From: Paramyrothecium sp. XJ0827
Lineage: Eukaryota > Ascomycota > Sordariomycetes > Hypocreales > Stachybotryaceae
Assembly: GCA_020881915.1 (NCBI GenBank)
Contig: JAJFPB010000006.1
Span: 3,906,001 to 3,970,000, forward strand
Length of the DNA stretch: 64,000 nt
Direction of reading: 5' to 3'
The notes beneath the pieces are model-generated. The model worked only from the letters and a program-made list of their open reading frames with translations. It did not search any database and had not been told where the DNA came from. Position numbers and translations under genes: made by a program. Shown one piece after another: positions 45,786 to 57,128 of the stretch. The stretch's first letter is position 1. Every line of letters begins with the position of its first letter.

Positions 45786-46817
45786 ATGGCGTCGAAATCG
45801 TACAGGAACCAGGCCGCATGGCAGAAGACCGCGAAGGCCGCGACGCTCGAAGTCGACACTGCGCCAGTGCATGACCCTCCCGAGGGCTACATTCTCGTCA
45901 AGAATGCCGCCATCGCCATCAACCCCATCGACATCACCATGCAGAAGCTCGCAGCCTTCCCGACCAACTATCCCGCCGTTCTCGGGGAGGACGTTGCCGG
46001 CGTCGTCGCCGCGGTTGGGCCCGGCGTTACGCGCTTCAAGACGGGCGAGCGGGTGCTGGGCTACGCAACTGGGCTGGCGACGAAGGAGCCTGCGTACGGG
46101 GCTTTCCAGCTCTACACCTTGATCAAAGAGGAGGTTGCGTCACACATCCCGGAGGTGTTGCCGTTCAACAGGGCAACGGTGCTACCCCTGTCGCTGGCGA
46201 CGGCCGCGCACGCGCTGTTTGGCGAACCGACGCTGAAGCTAGCGTACCCAAGCCTCAATCCGAAGCCCGTTTCGCAGACGGTCCTTGTCTGGGGCGGGTC
46301 CTCGAGCGTGGGAGCCTCTGCCGTTCAGCTGGCCAAGGCAGCGGGGTACGAGGTCATCACCACCGCGTCCGCCCGCAACCACCAAGCCGTGAAGCAGCTC
46401 GGCGCCGACAAGGTATTCGACTACAAGCACGAGAATGTTGTTGACGAAGTCTCCACCTTCCTGCAAGGAAAGCAGCTCGCTGGAGCTTTCGACGCAAGCG
46501 GCTCTGACAGCGGCATGAGCAATTCTGGGAAGATTGCTGCGAAATCAGAGGGCAACCGCACCCTCATCTGTGTTAGAAGGCCGCCTGATGATATTCCGAA
46601 GGAGGTTACTGCTATGCCCATCCTGGCCCTCAGTGTCCTGGGCACGCCCGTTTCCAAGGCCATCTTTGAGCAATACATTCCAGCTGCGTTAATTCAGGAG
46701 AAGTTCAAGGTTGTGCCCGAACCAGAGCTGGTTGGCCGCGGCTTGGATTATGTGCAAAAGGGACTCGATACGCTTCAGGATGGGGTTTCCTTCAAGAAGG
46801 TGGTAATAGAGCTTTGA
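45786..46817 (+). CDS. Zinc-free MDR oxidoreductase (enoyl-reductase-like)
   Basis: One exon encodes 343 residues. The start codon lies in AACACACAATGGCG, a good fungal context. The GroES-like part has INPIDITMQKLAAFPTNYPA and VLGEDVAGVVAAVGPGVTRF; the Rossmann part has VLVWGGSSSVGASAVQLAKA then AGYEVITTASARNH and LGADKVFDYKHENV. The structural and catalytic zinc ligands of alcohol dehydrogenases are missing, placing it with quinone-reductase or trans-enoyl-reductase-like MDRs that use NADPH to reduce C=C bonds. Related proteins act with polyketide synthases in some fungi, but no such partner lies in the window, so a general detoxification or redox role is as likely. Confidence 0.88.
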   Translation: MASKSYRNQAAWQKTAKAATLEVDTAPVHDPPEGYILVKNAAIAINPIDITMQKLAAFPTNYPAVLGEDVAGVVAAVGPGVTRFKTGERVLGYATGLATKEPAYGAFQLYTLIKEEVASHIPEVLPFNRATVLPLSLATAAHALFGEPTLKLAYPSLNPKPVSQTVLVWGGSSSVGASAVQLAKAAGYEVITTASARNHQAVKQLGADKVFDYKHENVVDEVSTFLQGKQLAGAFDASGSDSGMSNSGKIAAKSEGNRTLICVRRPPDDIPKEVTAMPILALSVLGTPVSKAIFEQYIPAALIQEKFKVVPEPELVGRGLDYVQKGLDTLQDGVSFKKVVIEL

Positions 46818-47530
46818 TTGACATGATTCGGGAGATGGCATCAGATGAAAAGTCTGGAATATATTGTTACAGCCATAGTCATTTACTGTATTTGAAAGCA
46901 ACAATTTAACTTTCCCGATTCGAGGGATGCGACGACCAAACCAGTTCTTTAATGACACGACAGCAATCCACCAACCAATACATCATGTAACATGCACTAC
47001 CGTGGCATAGGCCGCCAATTGCTGCGTTCGGTAGGATTAGATGACTGAAACGTACTGCCCGCTGCACATCGTGCATATGCATTGCGCACGCCTCCAGCTG
47101 CGATCCAATCTTTAGTATACGGATATGGCGACATCCCACATGCTCTAGGCTGGGGAAGGAATGCATACGCGACGCCGGCATACGTCGCACAATGAAGCTT
47201 CTTCACACTTCGTCAGGACAGTAATCTAAGCTGCCAGACCGCCGCTAACACATGCAGCGACATCCCGCTAGCAGCGCTTACCGGTAAAGTGCCTCCCTTG
47301 GATTGAATGGCACAGAACAGTGCCGCTCAGGTAAGAGGGGGTCTTTGTTTAGCCCATTTGGTTTGGAGGAACTGCGATCTCCATGAGTAGACGGGAGTGT
47401 GAGTTTCTACGCCAACATGACACTGAAGCAGACCGTTCAATCGCAATTTTGGCAATTCCGCAATATTTCGAAATCTCTCCATCTTCAGTCCTTTCGGAAT
47501 ATAAGTGCTTCAAGCACCAGTGCCGTAAAC
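46818..47530. other. Intergenic region between converging genes
   Basis: No gene is supported in 0.7 kb. Confidence 0.5.
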
Positions 47531-48489
47531 TCACGACCTGCTGACTGGGGTATCTGGAGTACTAAGAGTCGTGAAATTCCACGTCTTTCCATTATCCGCT
47601 GACGACATTTCGCCTCCAGTTGCACCAAATTCCCAATTTCCACTATGTAGGAATCCTTCGTCCGCTTTGTTGAGGATGACGGAGATATCCTCCCACGCTG
47701 CTCACATGTTAGTTGCAAGAACTAAGCTATGACGACCAGGTGGAATTGGGGACTTGCAGTGCGCAGGAGCAGTGCTGCAATTGCCAGAGGCACACTCGAT
47801 GGATACATAGAATATCTGACCTCGTTGTCCTTCGCCTGTAGGTCGATTTAGCATATGAATGCCGCACATGAGACGCAAGAAACTTACTTGTCGAGATGCT
47901 GGACACCAGCACTCCATCAATGTATACATTCTGGTCCCACAAATTCGTGGCCGAATTCAGCTTGTCTAACACTCTGTTAGTTGCTGGAAGTATTTTAGGA
48001 ATCGTTTGAACATCTCATACAGTGCGTCGTAACACGAGACCCAGGAGCCGCCGGCACTGGATCGCCGTTCTGGACAGTGCTGGATCCTTTTCATAGCATT
48101 GAGTCAGCAGGCGTTATCGGAGGATCGAGAGGAAGAGCTTACCAACAAGAGTGTATGCGAAGTTGCACCAGTTGCTTCCCAGATTAGGGCACCAATAGCT
48201 GCCAGAACGTCAGCCCTGCACACACTTAACCAAATCGAAGCAGGCCTTCATACGCTTCTGCAGAATTCTGCGACACTCCTTGAAGGAAGTCCTTCCCGTC
48301 CATCATGATGGCGCTCCAAAGTGCCACATCTCCCGTCATAGGGCTGGGCGCGTCCCCAAGGACGAGAGTGGCAATAGCTTCCTGGATCCAGACATCCCCT
48401 CTGGTCATTAACGTAATCACGTCGTTGTTCGCGCACGCGTGGCTGACGAGCGTGGAAAAGGCTCCTAAAGCAGCGAAAAAAGATTTCAT
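47531..48489 (-). pseudogene. Secreted protein gene with one-base frame break
   Basis: The best model has six exons: 48489-48254, 48198-48143, 48086-48021, 47973-47888, 47835-47737 and 47697-47531. It begins with a signal peptide (MKSFFAALGAFSTLVSHACA). Later exons read YWCPNLGSNWCNFAYTLVG, STVQNGDPVPA, GGSWVSCYDAL, VLDKLNSATNLWDQNVYIDG, RGQIFYVSIECASGNC and WEDISVILNKADEGFLHSG, ending NGKTWNFTTLSTPDTPVSRS. This looks like an extracellular, Trp- and Cys-containing beta-rich protein, but I cannot name a family. DPVPA and GGSWVSC are in different frames at about 48047-48058; the exon lengths total 710, one base short of a full frame, so a single-base deletion or sequencing error explains it. 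Two introns are very short (39 and 47 bases) and their edges are uncertain. Confidence 0.55.
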
Positions 48490-49072
48490 GATAACACTTA
48501 TCTGATTTGGTGCCTTGATCTAAGGGCAAATATTTTGAAACAAGTGTTCTGTAAAGAGTGGACGAGAAATTGTGAATCACAACGGGATGCCGTAGGATAG
48601 GAAACACTTTAGCTTAGTTGTATTGGGCAAGCCGGCGAGCAATCTCTTTTAAGTTAATATCATGTTGCCTTATGGCCGTCGTAGGTAGAGTAGTAATCTA
48701 GACCATCGCGCTAGAGGGTCTAAATAGCGAATATATATCTTGTTTCAGTGCACGCTCATAATATTCTCCTTACGCGCTAAGTCCTGGCGTATATTGCACT
48801 GCATCTCTACAGGCGAGTCGTGACGTTGCCGCAAAGAAGTGCCCACTTAATCCACCGTACGCCCGAGAGTTCTGGCTGTCGGGCGGCTGAAGATTCGTCA
48901 TTAGAGACGTAAAATCTTTCACAGCCAGCATATCACTTTACGCCAAGAATTGTCGGCTCCGAGAAAACGGAATCTTCAAGAGTAGTCTCAGAAGTATTTT
49001 TCCCTTTAGCAAGAAACAATCTGTGTATTATAACGCCACAGAATCTAGTATTACATAGCCCAAGTGTCCTGA
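48490..49072. other. Intergenic region
   Basis: No gene or repeat was recognised; it is AT-rich around 48640-48780. Confidence 0.5.
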
Positions 49073-50178
49073 TCACGTCAAAAACACACCAACAAAGAAA
49101 CTTCCAAGCAACGCGGCCACTGTCATCTCGGCGACGCGGCCGACACCCGCTGAGATCGGGGGCGTCGGGATGGTTCCGTTGGACGGGCTGGATGGCGTGG
49201 GAGGCGCAGTAGGAACTGGGCTCTCCGTCGGCTCGCAGCCGCCGGGACACGCGGGAACGGTGGTCTCACATCCGGGACAGGGCTCAGGCACGGGCTCGCT
49301 GGTAGGCTCGCAGGTAGGGCATGGGCAGCCTGGGCAGTCTCCATCGGTTGGTGTGGGCTCAGGAACGATTGATGTTTCCCGCGGAGGCTCAACCGGCTCT
49401 TGGGGAGGGCTGGAAGGCTCGGCAGGAGGTTCAGCCGGGGGCTCGGCAGGAGGCTCTGCGGGAGGCTCTGCCGGGGGTTCGGCAGGAGGTTCGGCTGGAG
49501 TCTCAGCTGGGGGTTCCGCAGGGGGTTCCGCAGGGGGTTCCTTGGGTGGTTCAGCAGGGGGCTCAGCTGGAGGCTCCTTGGGCGGTTCAGCGGGAGGCTC
49601 CTTTGGCGGCTCATTAGGCTCTTTGGGAGGCTCCTTCGGGGGCTCTGTTGGTTCGGCCGGAGGTTCCTTGGTGATGGGGACATTGGGAATGGTCTCCTGA
49701 GGCGGAGGAGGAACAACCGTAACAGTCGTCGGGGGGGGACAATTGCCGTCACAACAGCCTCCATTGCCGCAACAACCTCCCTTGTCGCATCCTGGCTTAT
49801 CCTTGTCAGGCTTGTCATGGTCGTCATCGTCATCATCATCGGGCTTGTCATGGTCAGGCTTGTCCTTGTCGGGCTTGTCACATACTAGTCCTTGTCAATG
49901 CGCTGCCATCATCACTTTGTTGAACGGGGGAACTCACTCTTGCAACACTTGCCCCATGTGGCGGCGTTATAGTCGCCCAAGCAACACTTTCCAATCGTGT
50001 TGGTATCGTACTCTGGAGTAGGACAACACCTTCGGAGTGTCTCTGCGTCGACTGTGGTGGCAGAAAGATCCCTCTTGCAGTCAAAGGTCCTTGCTTCCAG
50101 TCCAAACAGCTCTCCTTCCATCAGCGCAGGCAGGGCTTGCGCCGCGCCTAAAAGGCCGAGGATCATTACAGTACGCAT
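49073..50178 (-). CDS. Cys-rich, Pro/Glu-repeat GPI-anchored-type surface protein
   Basis: Two exons (50178-49938 and 49884-49073; a second acceptor 6 bases away also keeps frame) encode about 350 residues. A signal peptide (MRTVMILGLLGAAQALPA) leads to a Cys-pair region (RRCCPTPEYD, GKCCLGDY, WGKCCK). A charged stretch of Asp-Lys-Pro words (DKPDKDKPDHDKPDDDDDDH) and a small GGCCGNGGCC block follow. Then comes a long run of Pro-Pro-Ala-Glu units with PPKE and PPNE variants, then a CPGCPCPTCEP region. The C-terminus (SNGTIPTPPISAGVGR, then AEMTVAALLGSFFVGVFLT) has the small-residue and hydrophobic tail of a GPI signal. It is therefore probably a cell-wall or membrane-surface protein; the cysteine part might bind metal or form a coat. 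The repeats are a known cause of length polymorphism. Confidence 0.72.
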
Positions 50179-51991
50179 TATGATAGAAATTGGTGAAGTA
50201 GCGAATGACTTGAACGAAGGTTGGGTACGTTGGATCTCTCTCTCCTGCAGCAATCAGGGGCATTGTGAGGGTATATCTATAGGTGGACTCAAAAAGGCAC
50301 AGCCACCGAGCTCAGGGCGCCATGTCCAACGGCAATTGCAAAACGAGTCATGGACGCATAACGAGAACCTCGGACGATGAGCGCATGAGGTCACCTTGAG
50401 CTGAAGCCGAAGCAATACGTGTGTCGTAAAAAATAATTTCTACGGCAAGGGCAAATGCGATTGGTGCAGGAGGCGCTAGCCCAAGCTTTTGTCGATCTAG
50501 TCAACTGATCTCTCTCAATTAGACGAGGCGGGCGTATCAGAATAGAGTAGCACGTCTCAGGTTATGCCGGCACAGCCTTGCGCGCCAGCACGTTCCCACG
50601 CCATGCAATCTGGATCGAGAGGTCCGGGAGACTTGTCAATTAATCTAACAAAGTTCCGCGCCCGGGAATGCAAGATCTTAATGGTGGCGCTGAGGGTGGT
50701 AGTCCAAAGAGGCATCCTCCGCGTTAGAGTACCTGGGAGCCTCATTTGTGGCTCGACAGCCTTGGCTACGTCATTGGCAGGGTTCAATGTTCTTGATTCC
50801 ATCATTGACATGATTTCGAGCAAGAATATACCAGGAAATTGAATTGAGCAATGGGAGGGTGCTTAGCCTGCACCATGTTGTTCTCACACCAAATAAGTCA
50901 TGTAATAGCCCAGCGGTTGGCAAAAACAGTAATACCAGCAAATAGGGAATATACTAAAGAAGATGCTGTAGCTACTTCTACCTGGATTCTTGTAAGACCA
51001 TTATAATATTTTATATCAATTCATTTAATTAAAAAAATCCTTAACTGTAAATAATCAAAGCTTTGTTTAATAAACTTTTCCAGGTTCTTTCAAAGGTGTT
51101 TAAAGTTTGTTATTAGCTATTACTGACTGGATTCAATTTGCTGCCGTCAGACATCATCCTTACCCTAGAAGTTGTACTGTACCAACAACTTCCCAAGCTC
51201 AGAGCATATGTAATATTAGTCCATAAGCAATCGGAGTCTGCAGAAACGTCTTATCGTATAGCCAGACACTGTAAGTTTACAGGGCTTTGCGGCCTCTCGA
51301 AATGACAAATGTGCACACCACCGCAAGGCTCAATTGCTTTGTAAACGCACTGCGTCCTATTTCTGCTGGTAAAACCCGACGGAGCATAAACGGAGCGCAG
51401 ACGCAATGATTCAGGATGAGTGGGAATGCCAAGATCCATGTGCGTCTTGTGTTTCCAAACCACCAGCACGCGCTCCCTACCCTGTTCGCTGTCCGCATCT
51501 CGGGAATTAGGCTGATATGAGCCTTGCGTCTGCAATCCTTGATTGCATGTGACATCGATTCTTCACCGACGAATGATAGAGTACAGCAAGGATTTACAAG
51601 TGTGGGAACGGGTCATCGTCATCGGGCACTGCGTATAAGTCGTGCTGCAAAAACGACGTCTTTCGAAATAGACCCGTTTCTGTTCGTAATAGTCCCACTT
51701 TCGGCATGCTGTGAACCATGCAATTCGGCTAAATGCTGAACGAGGATCTCCTGTCTTTTTGCCGCGGTCCTTTTTCCACCACTTAGGTATGCGTTGTGAG
51801 GGGTCTGCGGTGATCACTGTGGGGAGGAGTTGGAGTAACCAGGTCAATTGCATGTCTATTGCCTAGAATGGCAAGTTGGGGAACTGACCTTGCTCACATA
51901 AGTTCTCGGGCGCGCCTCAAGGAACGGATCGTGAAGTAGAATCGCACATGTCATCTTCAGCTCTTCTTCATAGAGCGAATCGATAACAGAA
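50179..51991. other. Intergenic region with MITE-like fragment
   Basis: 1.8 kb without a supported gene. It contains a MITE-like segment at 50911-51143, and a TATAGATATA word (about 50270-50280, minus strand) that may serve the GPI-protein gene. Confidence 0.5.
50911..51143. mobile_element. Possible second copy of the MITE-like element
   Basis: The left end CAGCGGTTGGCAAAAACA matches the end of the 29078 element apart from one missing A and one end base. The core is AT-rich and the length (233 bp) is close. The right end, reversed, reads CAGCAAATTGAATCC and shares CAGC and CAGTAATA with the left end; the differences include several G/A changes. No clear target duplication remains. Confidence 0.4.
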
Positions 51992-53837
51992 ATGGCTCGA
52001 CTTTTGCAATCTCTAGTGGCGGCTTGTGCGGTATTCGGATGCGTTGTTTCAGCCCTGAAGAACCCACTGCTTCCCGGGTTCGTTGTTTCAAGATGCTCTT
52101 TTAACGCTGTCACTAACTTCTAGCCCAAGGTGGAACCCTGATCCCCATGTGTTGCGAGTGGATGATACTTACTACGTGGCCGTGTCCTCCTTCTTGACGT
52201 TCCCGGGCGTGCCCATCTACTCGTCCAAGGATCTCGCCAATTGGGAGCTAGTCTCGCACGCCCTCGACTCGCCCAACAAGGTCCCATTACACGGTATTAG
52301 GCAGGATAATGGTGCGCTATTCTTCAGACACACTTGGTTCTACTATCTAACGTACACTCAGGCGTCTGGGCTCCTTCTTTGCATTACATCGATGGCTTGT
52401 TCTACATGACGTCTATGGCCATGTGGGGCTCCGACCCTTCGAACCGTACATGGCCTCGAATCTTCTGGGTCACTTCGCCAGACCTGAAGACGTGGTCGGA
52501 TGTCATTTGGGCCGAGCCGTACGGCATTGATCCCCACTTGTTTCGAGACCCCAAGTCCGGCAAGGCATACCTGAGCATTATGGGGCTGAACAACCCTTTC
52601 GAACGTTACTGGGGCATCAGTCAATGTGAGGTAGACTTGGAGAGTGGCAAGTGCACAGGTCCGTACAGGAGGGTCTGGAATGGAACCCTGCCATCCACAC
52701 CATCAGCCCGGCCCGAGGGACCAAAGCTGTTTTACAAAGAGCCCTACTACTACCTGATACTTGCCGAGGGTGGGACTGGTATCACGCACAGGGCAACAAT
52801 CGGCCGCTCAGATTCTCCAGAGGGCCCATGGGAGTCGTCTCCTACGAACCCACTGCTTTTCAACGGAGCAAACACCAACTTGACCATCGGCAACACGGGC
52901 CACGCGACCTTTTCCAACACTCCTGACGGACAATGGTTTGCCACTTTCCTGGCGAAGCGATACGTAGACGGTGTTTCAGTGCTTGGACGCGAAGCTTTCT
53001 TCGCTCCCGTCGAATGGCGCGATGATGGATGGCCAGTGGTCAACGACGGCGAGTTCGTGCTGCCCAGCCAGGAGTATGACATTGCGCCAACACTGGACTA
53101 CCCGAAACCCCCTTTCGAAGATCATTTTACGGGAACCGAGCTAGACAACAGCTGGTATCAGCTACGCTCACCATACACGAAGAATTACGAAATAGGGTCT
53201 ACACGAGGGTCCCGAGGTGCCTGCAATGGAAGCGTCGTGCTAAGACCAAACGTGTTCACACTTGGCGATCGAGACTCACCGGCAGCCCTCCTCCGCAAGC
53301 AGACGTCCGTCAACATGACTTTTGTGGCGACCCTGCTCCCTACCGACGAGAGCCTTGGCTCGGATCAGTCTGTCGGTATTTCCGTGTATTCTTCCGAAAG
53401 AACTTTCCAGCTCCTCACTGTGCGAGGTTGTGTCAACGCTACAGGCCAGTGCCTGCGTGTGGATTCGGCAGTCAACATCGCAGGTCCTGGCACTCTACCA
53501 GTGGTATGCATTTTGTCCCGCCCCATTTGATCAAAGACTGACATTTAAATATCAGAGCAAGGAGTTCCCTTTCCCGGCTACTACTATTCCCAAGAACACG
53601 AAGCTTCACATTCGCGCAGAGCCGCGTCTATACCGAATGGGCTACTCAATTGGTAACGCGACTGTGGACTGGGTGCACGAGTTCCCAGCCCGCAGTTTGC
53701 CTGTGGGCTTTGATGGTGCCATGCTCGCACTCTACGCCAGTGGTAACGGCCATCCCTGGCCCTTCGATGCGCCAGAGGTTGGCTTTACTAAGATCAGGGA
53801 AGTATACTTCGAAGAGGGGTTCAAGGATTACCAATGA
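51992..53837 (+). CDS. Secreted GH43 beta-xylosidase/alpha-arabinofuranosidase-type enzyme
   Basis: Four exons (51992-52077, 52124-52311, 52362-53503, 53556-53837) encode 565 residues. A signal peptide (MARLLQSLVAACAVFGCVVS) is followed by the five-bladed GH43 domain. The three acidic centres are visible: Asp35 in RWNPDPHVLR (base), Asp in YGIDPHLFRD (pKa modulator) and Glu in ARPEGPKLFY (acid). VAVSSFLTFPGVPIYSSKDL and GVWAPSLHYIDG are standard family motifs. The C-terminal beta-sandwich (PPFEDHFTGTELDNSWYQLR and on) is the usual second domain of fungal GH43 enzymes on xylan side chains. Exon 1 joins by a GT at 52078, which gives LPGPRWNPDP. It converges with the CBM1-lyase gene, whose stop is 211 bases away. 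Substrate (xylose or arabinose ends) cannot be told from sequence. Confidence 0.9.
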
Positions 53838-54048
53838 TTTGAGCTTCGTATGGTTAAGAACATAAATAGAAGGCACATCTTGAGGAGTATGCCAAAGTGG
53901 CGAATCTTTTTGTGATAGCTTTTTGTGATAGCCAGTTACTGTGCTACCTCTTTACAGAACATAATTATTGCCTTTGTGATAAATAAATACGTTCAACTAA
54001 TAATTACATGAAATTCTCTGCGATCTCAATCGCCCAACATCACTCTCC

Positions 54049-57000
54049 TTAATTGGCAGTCTCGGCATTGGAAAAAATGGCGACACCAACCTTTCGAGTC
54101 CATGTGCTTCCCTCCGAGTCCTTGATGGCCACGTTCACAAAGTCGATGCCTGCAGATGATCCAGCAGCGTACGTTGCCTTGGTTCCACTGACGGTTGCTG
54201 TACCCTTGGTTGCGCCGGAAACCGTGAACGTAGGACTGTTGAAGCCGGCAGAGAGAGCAGCAAGATCAATGGTGACCGACTTGGACGGTGACACGAAAAC
54301 ATGGGGGTCGGCCATGAAGTTCAAGTAACCATCAAGGGCAGTGTAGCCGCTGCCTCCAGTGGAGCCGTCCCACCAGTCAGCGATACCGTCGTTGTTGGCA
54401 TCCCAGGAGCTGGAGCGGGTGGCGGTGGGGAAGGATTCCAGACCTCCCGCATCCTTTGGGTTGTCAATCAAGCCCTTCTTGCCACTCTTGGATCCCGTGT
54501 ACGTGGCTGTGCCTGCAAGGGTTTCCTTGACGATGCGCTTGTCATGGTCGTCGAAAACGGGCTGCTGTGCCCCAGAGTCAGAAAGAACTCGCTTGTACGC
54601 CTCGGTCGAGGTCTGTGTCTGGACATAGGATTCAAAGAACCTGACCGACTGATTAGCTCTCTACTGCAACGCTTTTTGGGGACGATTGAAGCTTACGGCT
54701 GGGAGAAGAACTTTTGGTAAGTCGGGGCTGGCGAGAAGGACACGCGCGCATAACAGGCAATCTTCGAGGTGGTCCCAGTGCCGTCGCCGCCGGGGAACTG
54801 CGTCGAGTCTTGCGTGAAGACGCCAGGCATGGAGTTGCCGGCGCAGTGATACTGCTGCATGCCGGGGAAATTGTCCTCATACTACCGCCATTAGATGGGG
54901 TTGAATATCGGTCACACGCTGAACTTACTGTAGCAGCCAACGCGTATGTCAACGAGCTTGCAGGTCCGCGTTTGTAGAGGTTGCCGACAAAGTTGACCTT
55001 TTGAGCTCCGCCATCTGTCACTCGGCCACCTAATCATGAGTTAGCCTTGACCGTGTGAGCTTCAAGATTTTGGCTTTCCTACCGAAGTTGTAGACAACGT
55101 TATTGCGGATGTCAAGTCGTCCGTTAAAGTTGCCTGCTTCATCCAGCCCACCACCCATGCTCCAGCTTCGTCCTTCGGCATGCGCAATCAGGTTGTGGTG
55201 GAAAGAGCCGACGTTGCCGCCGATGGTTGCCGCATAACCGTGACCAGTACCTTCGGGATAGTTCTGGTGCCCGGCAACGTTGAGAGGCTCCGAGATCATG
55301 GTTCGCTGGAGCGTAATGTTGTGCGCTGCGCGTGACGAGAAACATTCGTCGATTGCCCAGCCCTAACGGTCCACGTAAGCGAGTATTAGCTATATCCTTT
55401 CAGAGGAACTTACGATCGAGCATCTATCCATGATGCAGTGGTTTGATCCCTGCATTCCCATTCCGTCAATAGTTTGGCCGGAAACCGTGCCCGGACGCAC
55501 GCGGATGTGCTGGAAAATGACGTCGGTAGCCCCGGAAAGGCCCATGGGCATGCCTTGGATAACAACGCCTTTGCCAGGGGCTGTCTGTCCTGCCAAAGTG
55601 ATGTACTGGCCATTGACAGTTAGCCGGCTGGTCAAGGTAATGACACCGCCAACGTCGAAAACAATAGTCCTGGGACCAGTGGCAACAGTCAAAGCGTGTC
55701 TCAAGGTGCCTTCTTGAGTGCCATCCGCCAGAGAGGTAACCTTGACGATCTTGCCGCCACGACCGCCTCGAGCATGACGACTAGTCCTGAGATTAATCAC
55801 CCAGCATGGAGTGTGGAAAATTAGGATGAGAAACTTACCCCCAACCCTCGGCACCAGGGAAAGCAAGCTGAGCAGCCCGGAACATGGAAACACGTCCAAA
55901 GTATGTTTGACCGCCAGAAACAACGTCCACGCGCCAGTAAAAGGTGTCGAGTGTGTTTAGGCCTGTGAAGCCTGTGCTTGTGGTAGTCTGTCCGACGCTG
56001 ACAGCTCTCAGTGTAGTTGGTGATTTTCCGAGATAGACATTGTAAGTTGGCGATGACAGGGAGCTCGGAGCCTTCCACGAAGCCGTGAAAGTAGAGCCAC
56101 CCTTGAGGTCGATGCGCTCGTCTCGATGCGCGGGAGTTGGGAATCTGATCTGGTTGCCGATGGCGGGAGTATCAATTTCCAGGCCGTTGAGGAACACTCT
56201 GCCGTCCGCTCCACTGCCGGTGAAGGTGATTGTCACAGTTTGAGAGGTACCAGTCGTGGTGAATGTGACATGCGACGATGCGGATTCCCACAAGTTGTCC
56301 CTTCGCACAGTCTGGCTAACTGTTGCAGAAGCCCCTCCACTTACGGCGACTCGTACGCTGGCAGCCGACGAAAGGTTGTCCCAAGCATTGTGGTAGGCCA
56401 AAAGGCTGTGCGAGCCGGCGGCGAGGCCTTTGAGAGTGAGTGTGATGGTCTTGCTGGCTGTGCTGTCCGGGTTGGTGCTGACACCGAGTCCAACCACTCT
56501 CTCGCCCAGAGAGGCCACCATGCGGGCGTACACAAGCTTGTAGCTGGAGCCCTTGAATCCTGTGGCAGCAGACAGGGTCAAGGTTACTCCATTGGTGGTG
56601 ATCTCCTGGGTCGTTGCATCGCTAATGGTCCAGGGGGTGAAGTCTGGCTCCTCACTCATGCGGATATTAGCCGGATGCACTCGCAGCCTGATGACGGTCC
56701 CGGGCGGTTTAGGGGCATCAGAGCCCGCCGGAGGAGGTGAGGCGACCGCAGAAGACGATGTTGACCGCGTGGCAGGGCTAGAACTTGACTCTGCACGTGT
56801 CGTGGTGCTAGATATGAGCGTGGTCCGGATCGATGAGCTTGAGCTAAGTGAGGGCCGAATCGAAGTGCTTGTCGGCTCTGGCTGTGGCGGCGCATCGCCA
56901 GGAATACACTGCGAGTACCATTCATTTTGAGGCCTAGAAAGTCAGTAGAAGCTCCGGTGTAGTGAATTTTGTCTTCAATAAGACTTACGTGCAAACCGTG

Positions 57001-57128
57001 CCAGCGACGCAGGTTTTGCCTCCCGTCCAACCATTACCGCCGCATTGCTCCCAGACGCCTTGCTGGGCGAGGGCGAGAGGCAACGCCGGAAGCAGTGCTG
57101 ACAGCACAGTGATTACTGTGGACTTCAT
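54049..57128 (-). CDS. Secreted CBM1 - carbohydrate-binding - pectate-lyase-like protein
   Basis: Seven exons encode 919 residues: 57128-56989, 56933-55839, 55780-55414, 55362-55083, 55029-54929, 54881-54697 and 54640-54049. A signal peptide (about 21 residues) precedes a complete fungal cellulose-binding CBM1 (residues 24-56: EQCGGNGWTGGKTC to NEWYSQC, split by intron 1), then a Ser/Thr/Pro linker. Residues about 130-290 look like a CBM35-like sandwich (VVGLGVSTNPDSTASKTITL, TVTITFTGSGADGRVFLNG). A fibronectin-III-like segment follows (YNVYLGKSPTTLRAV, TFYWRVDVVSG). From about residue 405 a right-handed beta-helix domain runs: LAFPGAEGWGRHARGGRGGK, VTSLADGTQEGTLRHAL, ITLAGQTAPGKGVVIQG, SNHCIMDRCSIGWAIDE and VVYNFGGRVTDGG. 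This is the polysaccharide-lyase-1/pectate-lyase-like fold; the exact substrate is uncertain. All splices keep frame. Confidence 0.88.

Noticed and set aside
29782..46817. A secondary-metabolite gene cluster (RTA1, SDRs, enoyl-reductase-like MDR)
   Set aside because: No PKS, NRPS, terpene synthase or P450 core is present, and the genes are interrupted by rpb4 and a tRNA.
49170..49700. 176-codon plus-strand ORF made of Gly-Gly-Ser-Ala repeats
   Set aside because: It is the antisense shadow of the Pro-Pro-Ala-Glu repeats of the GPI-type protein; it has no start context or domain.
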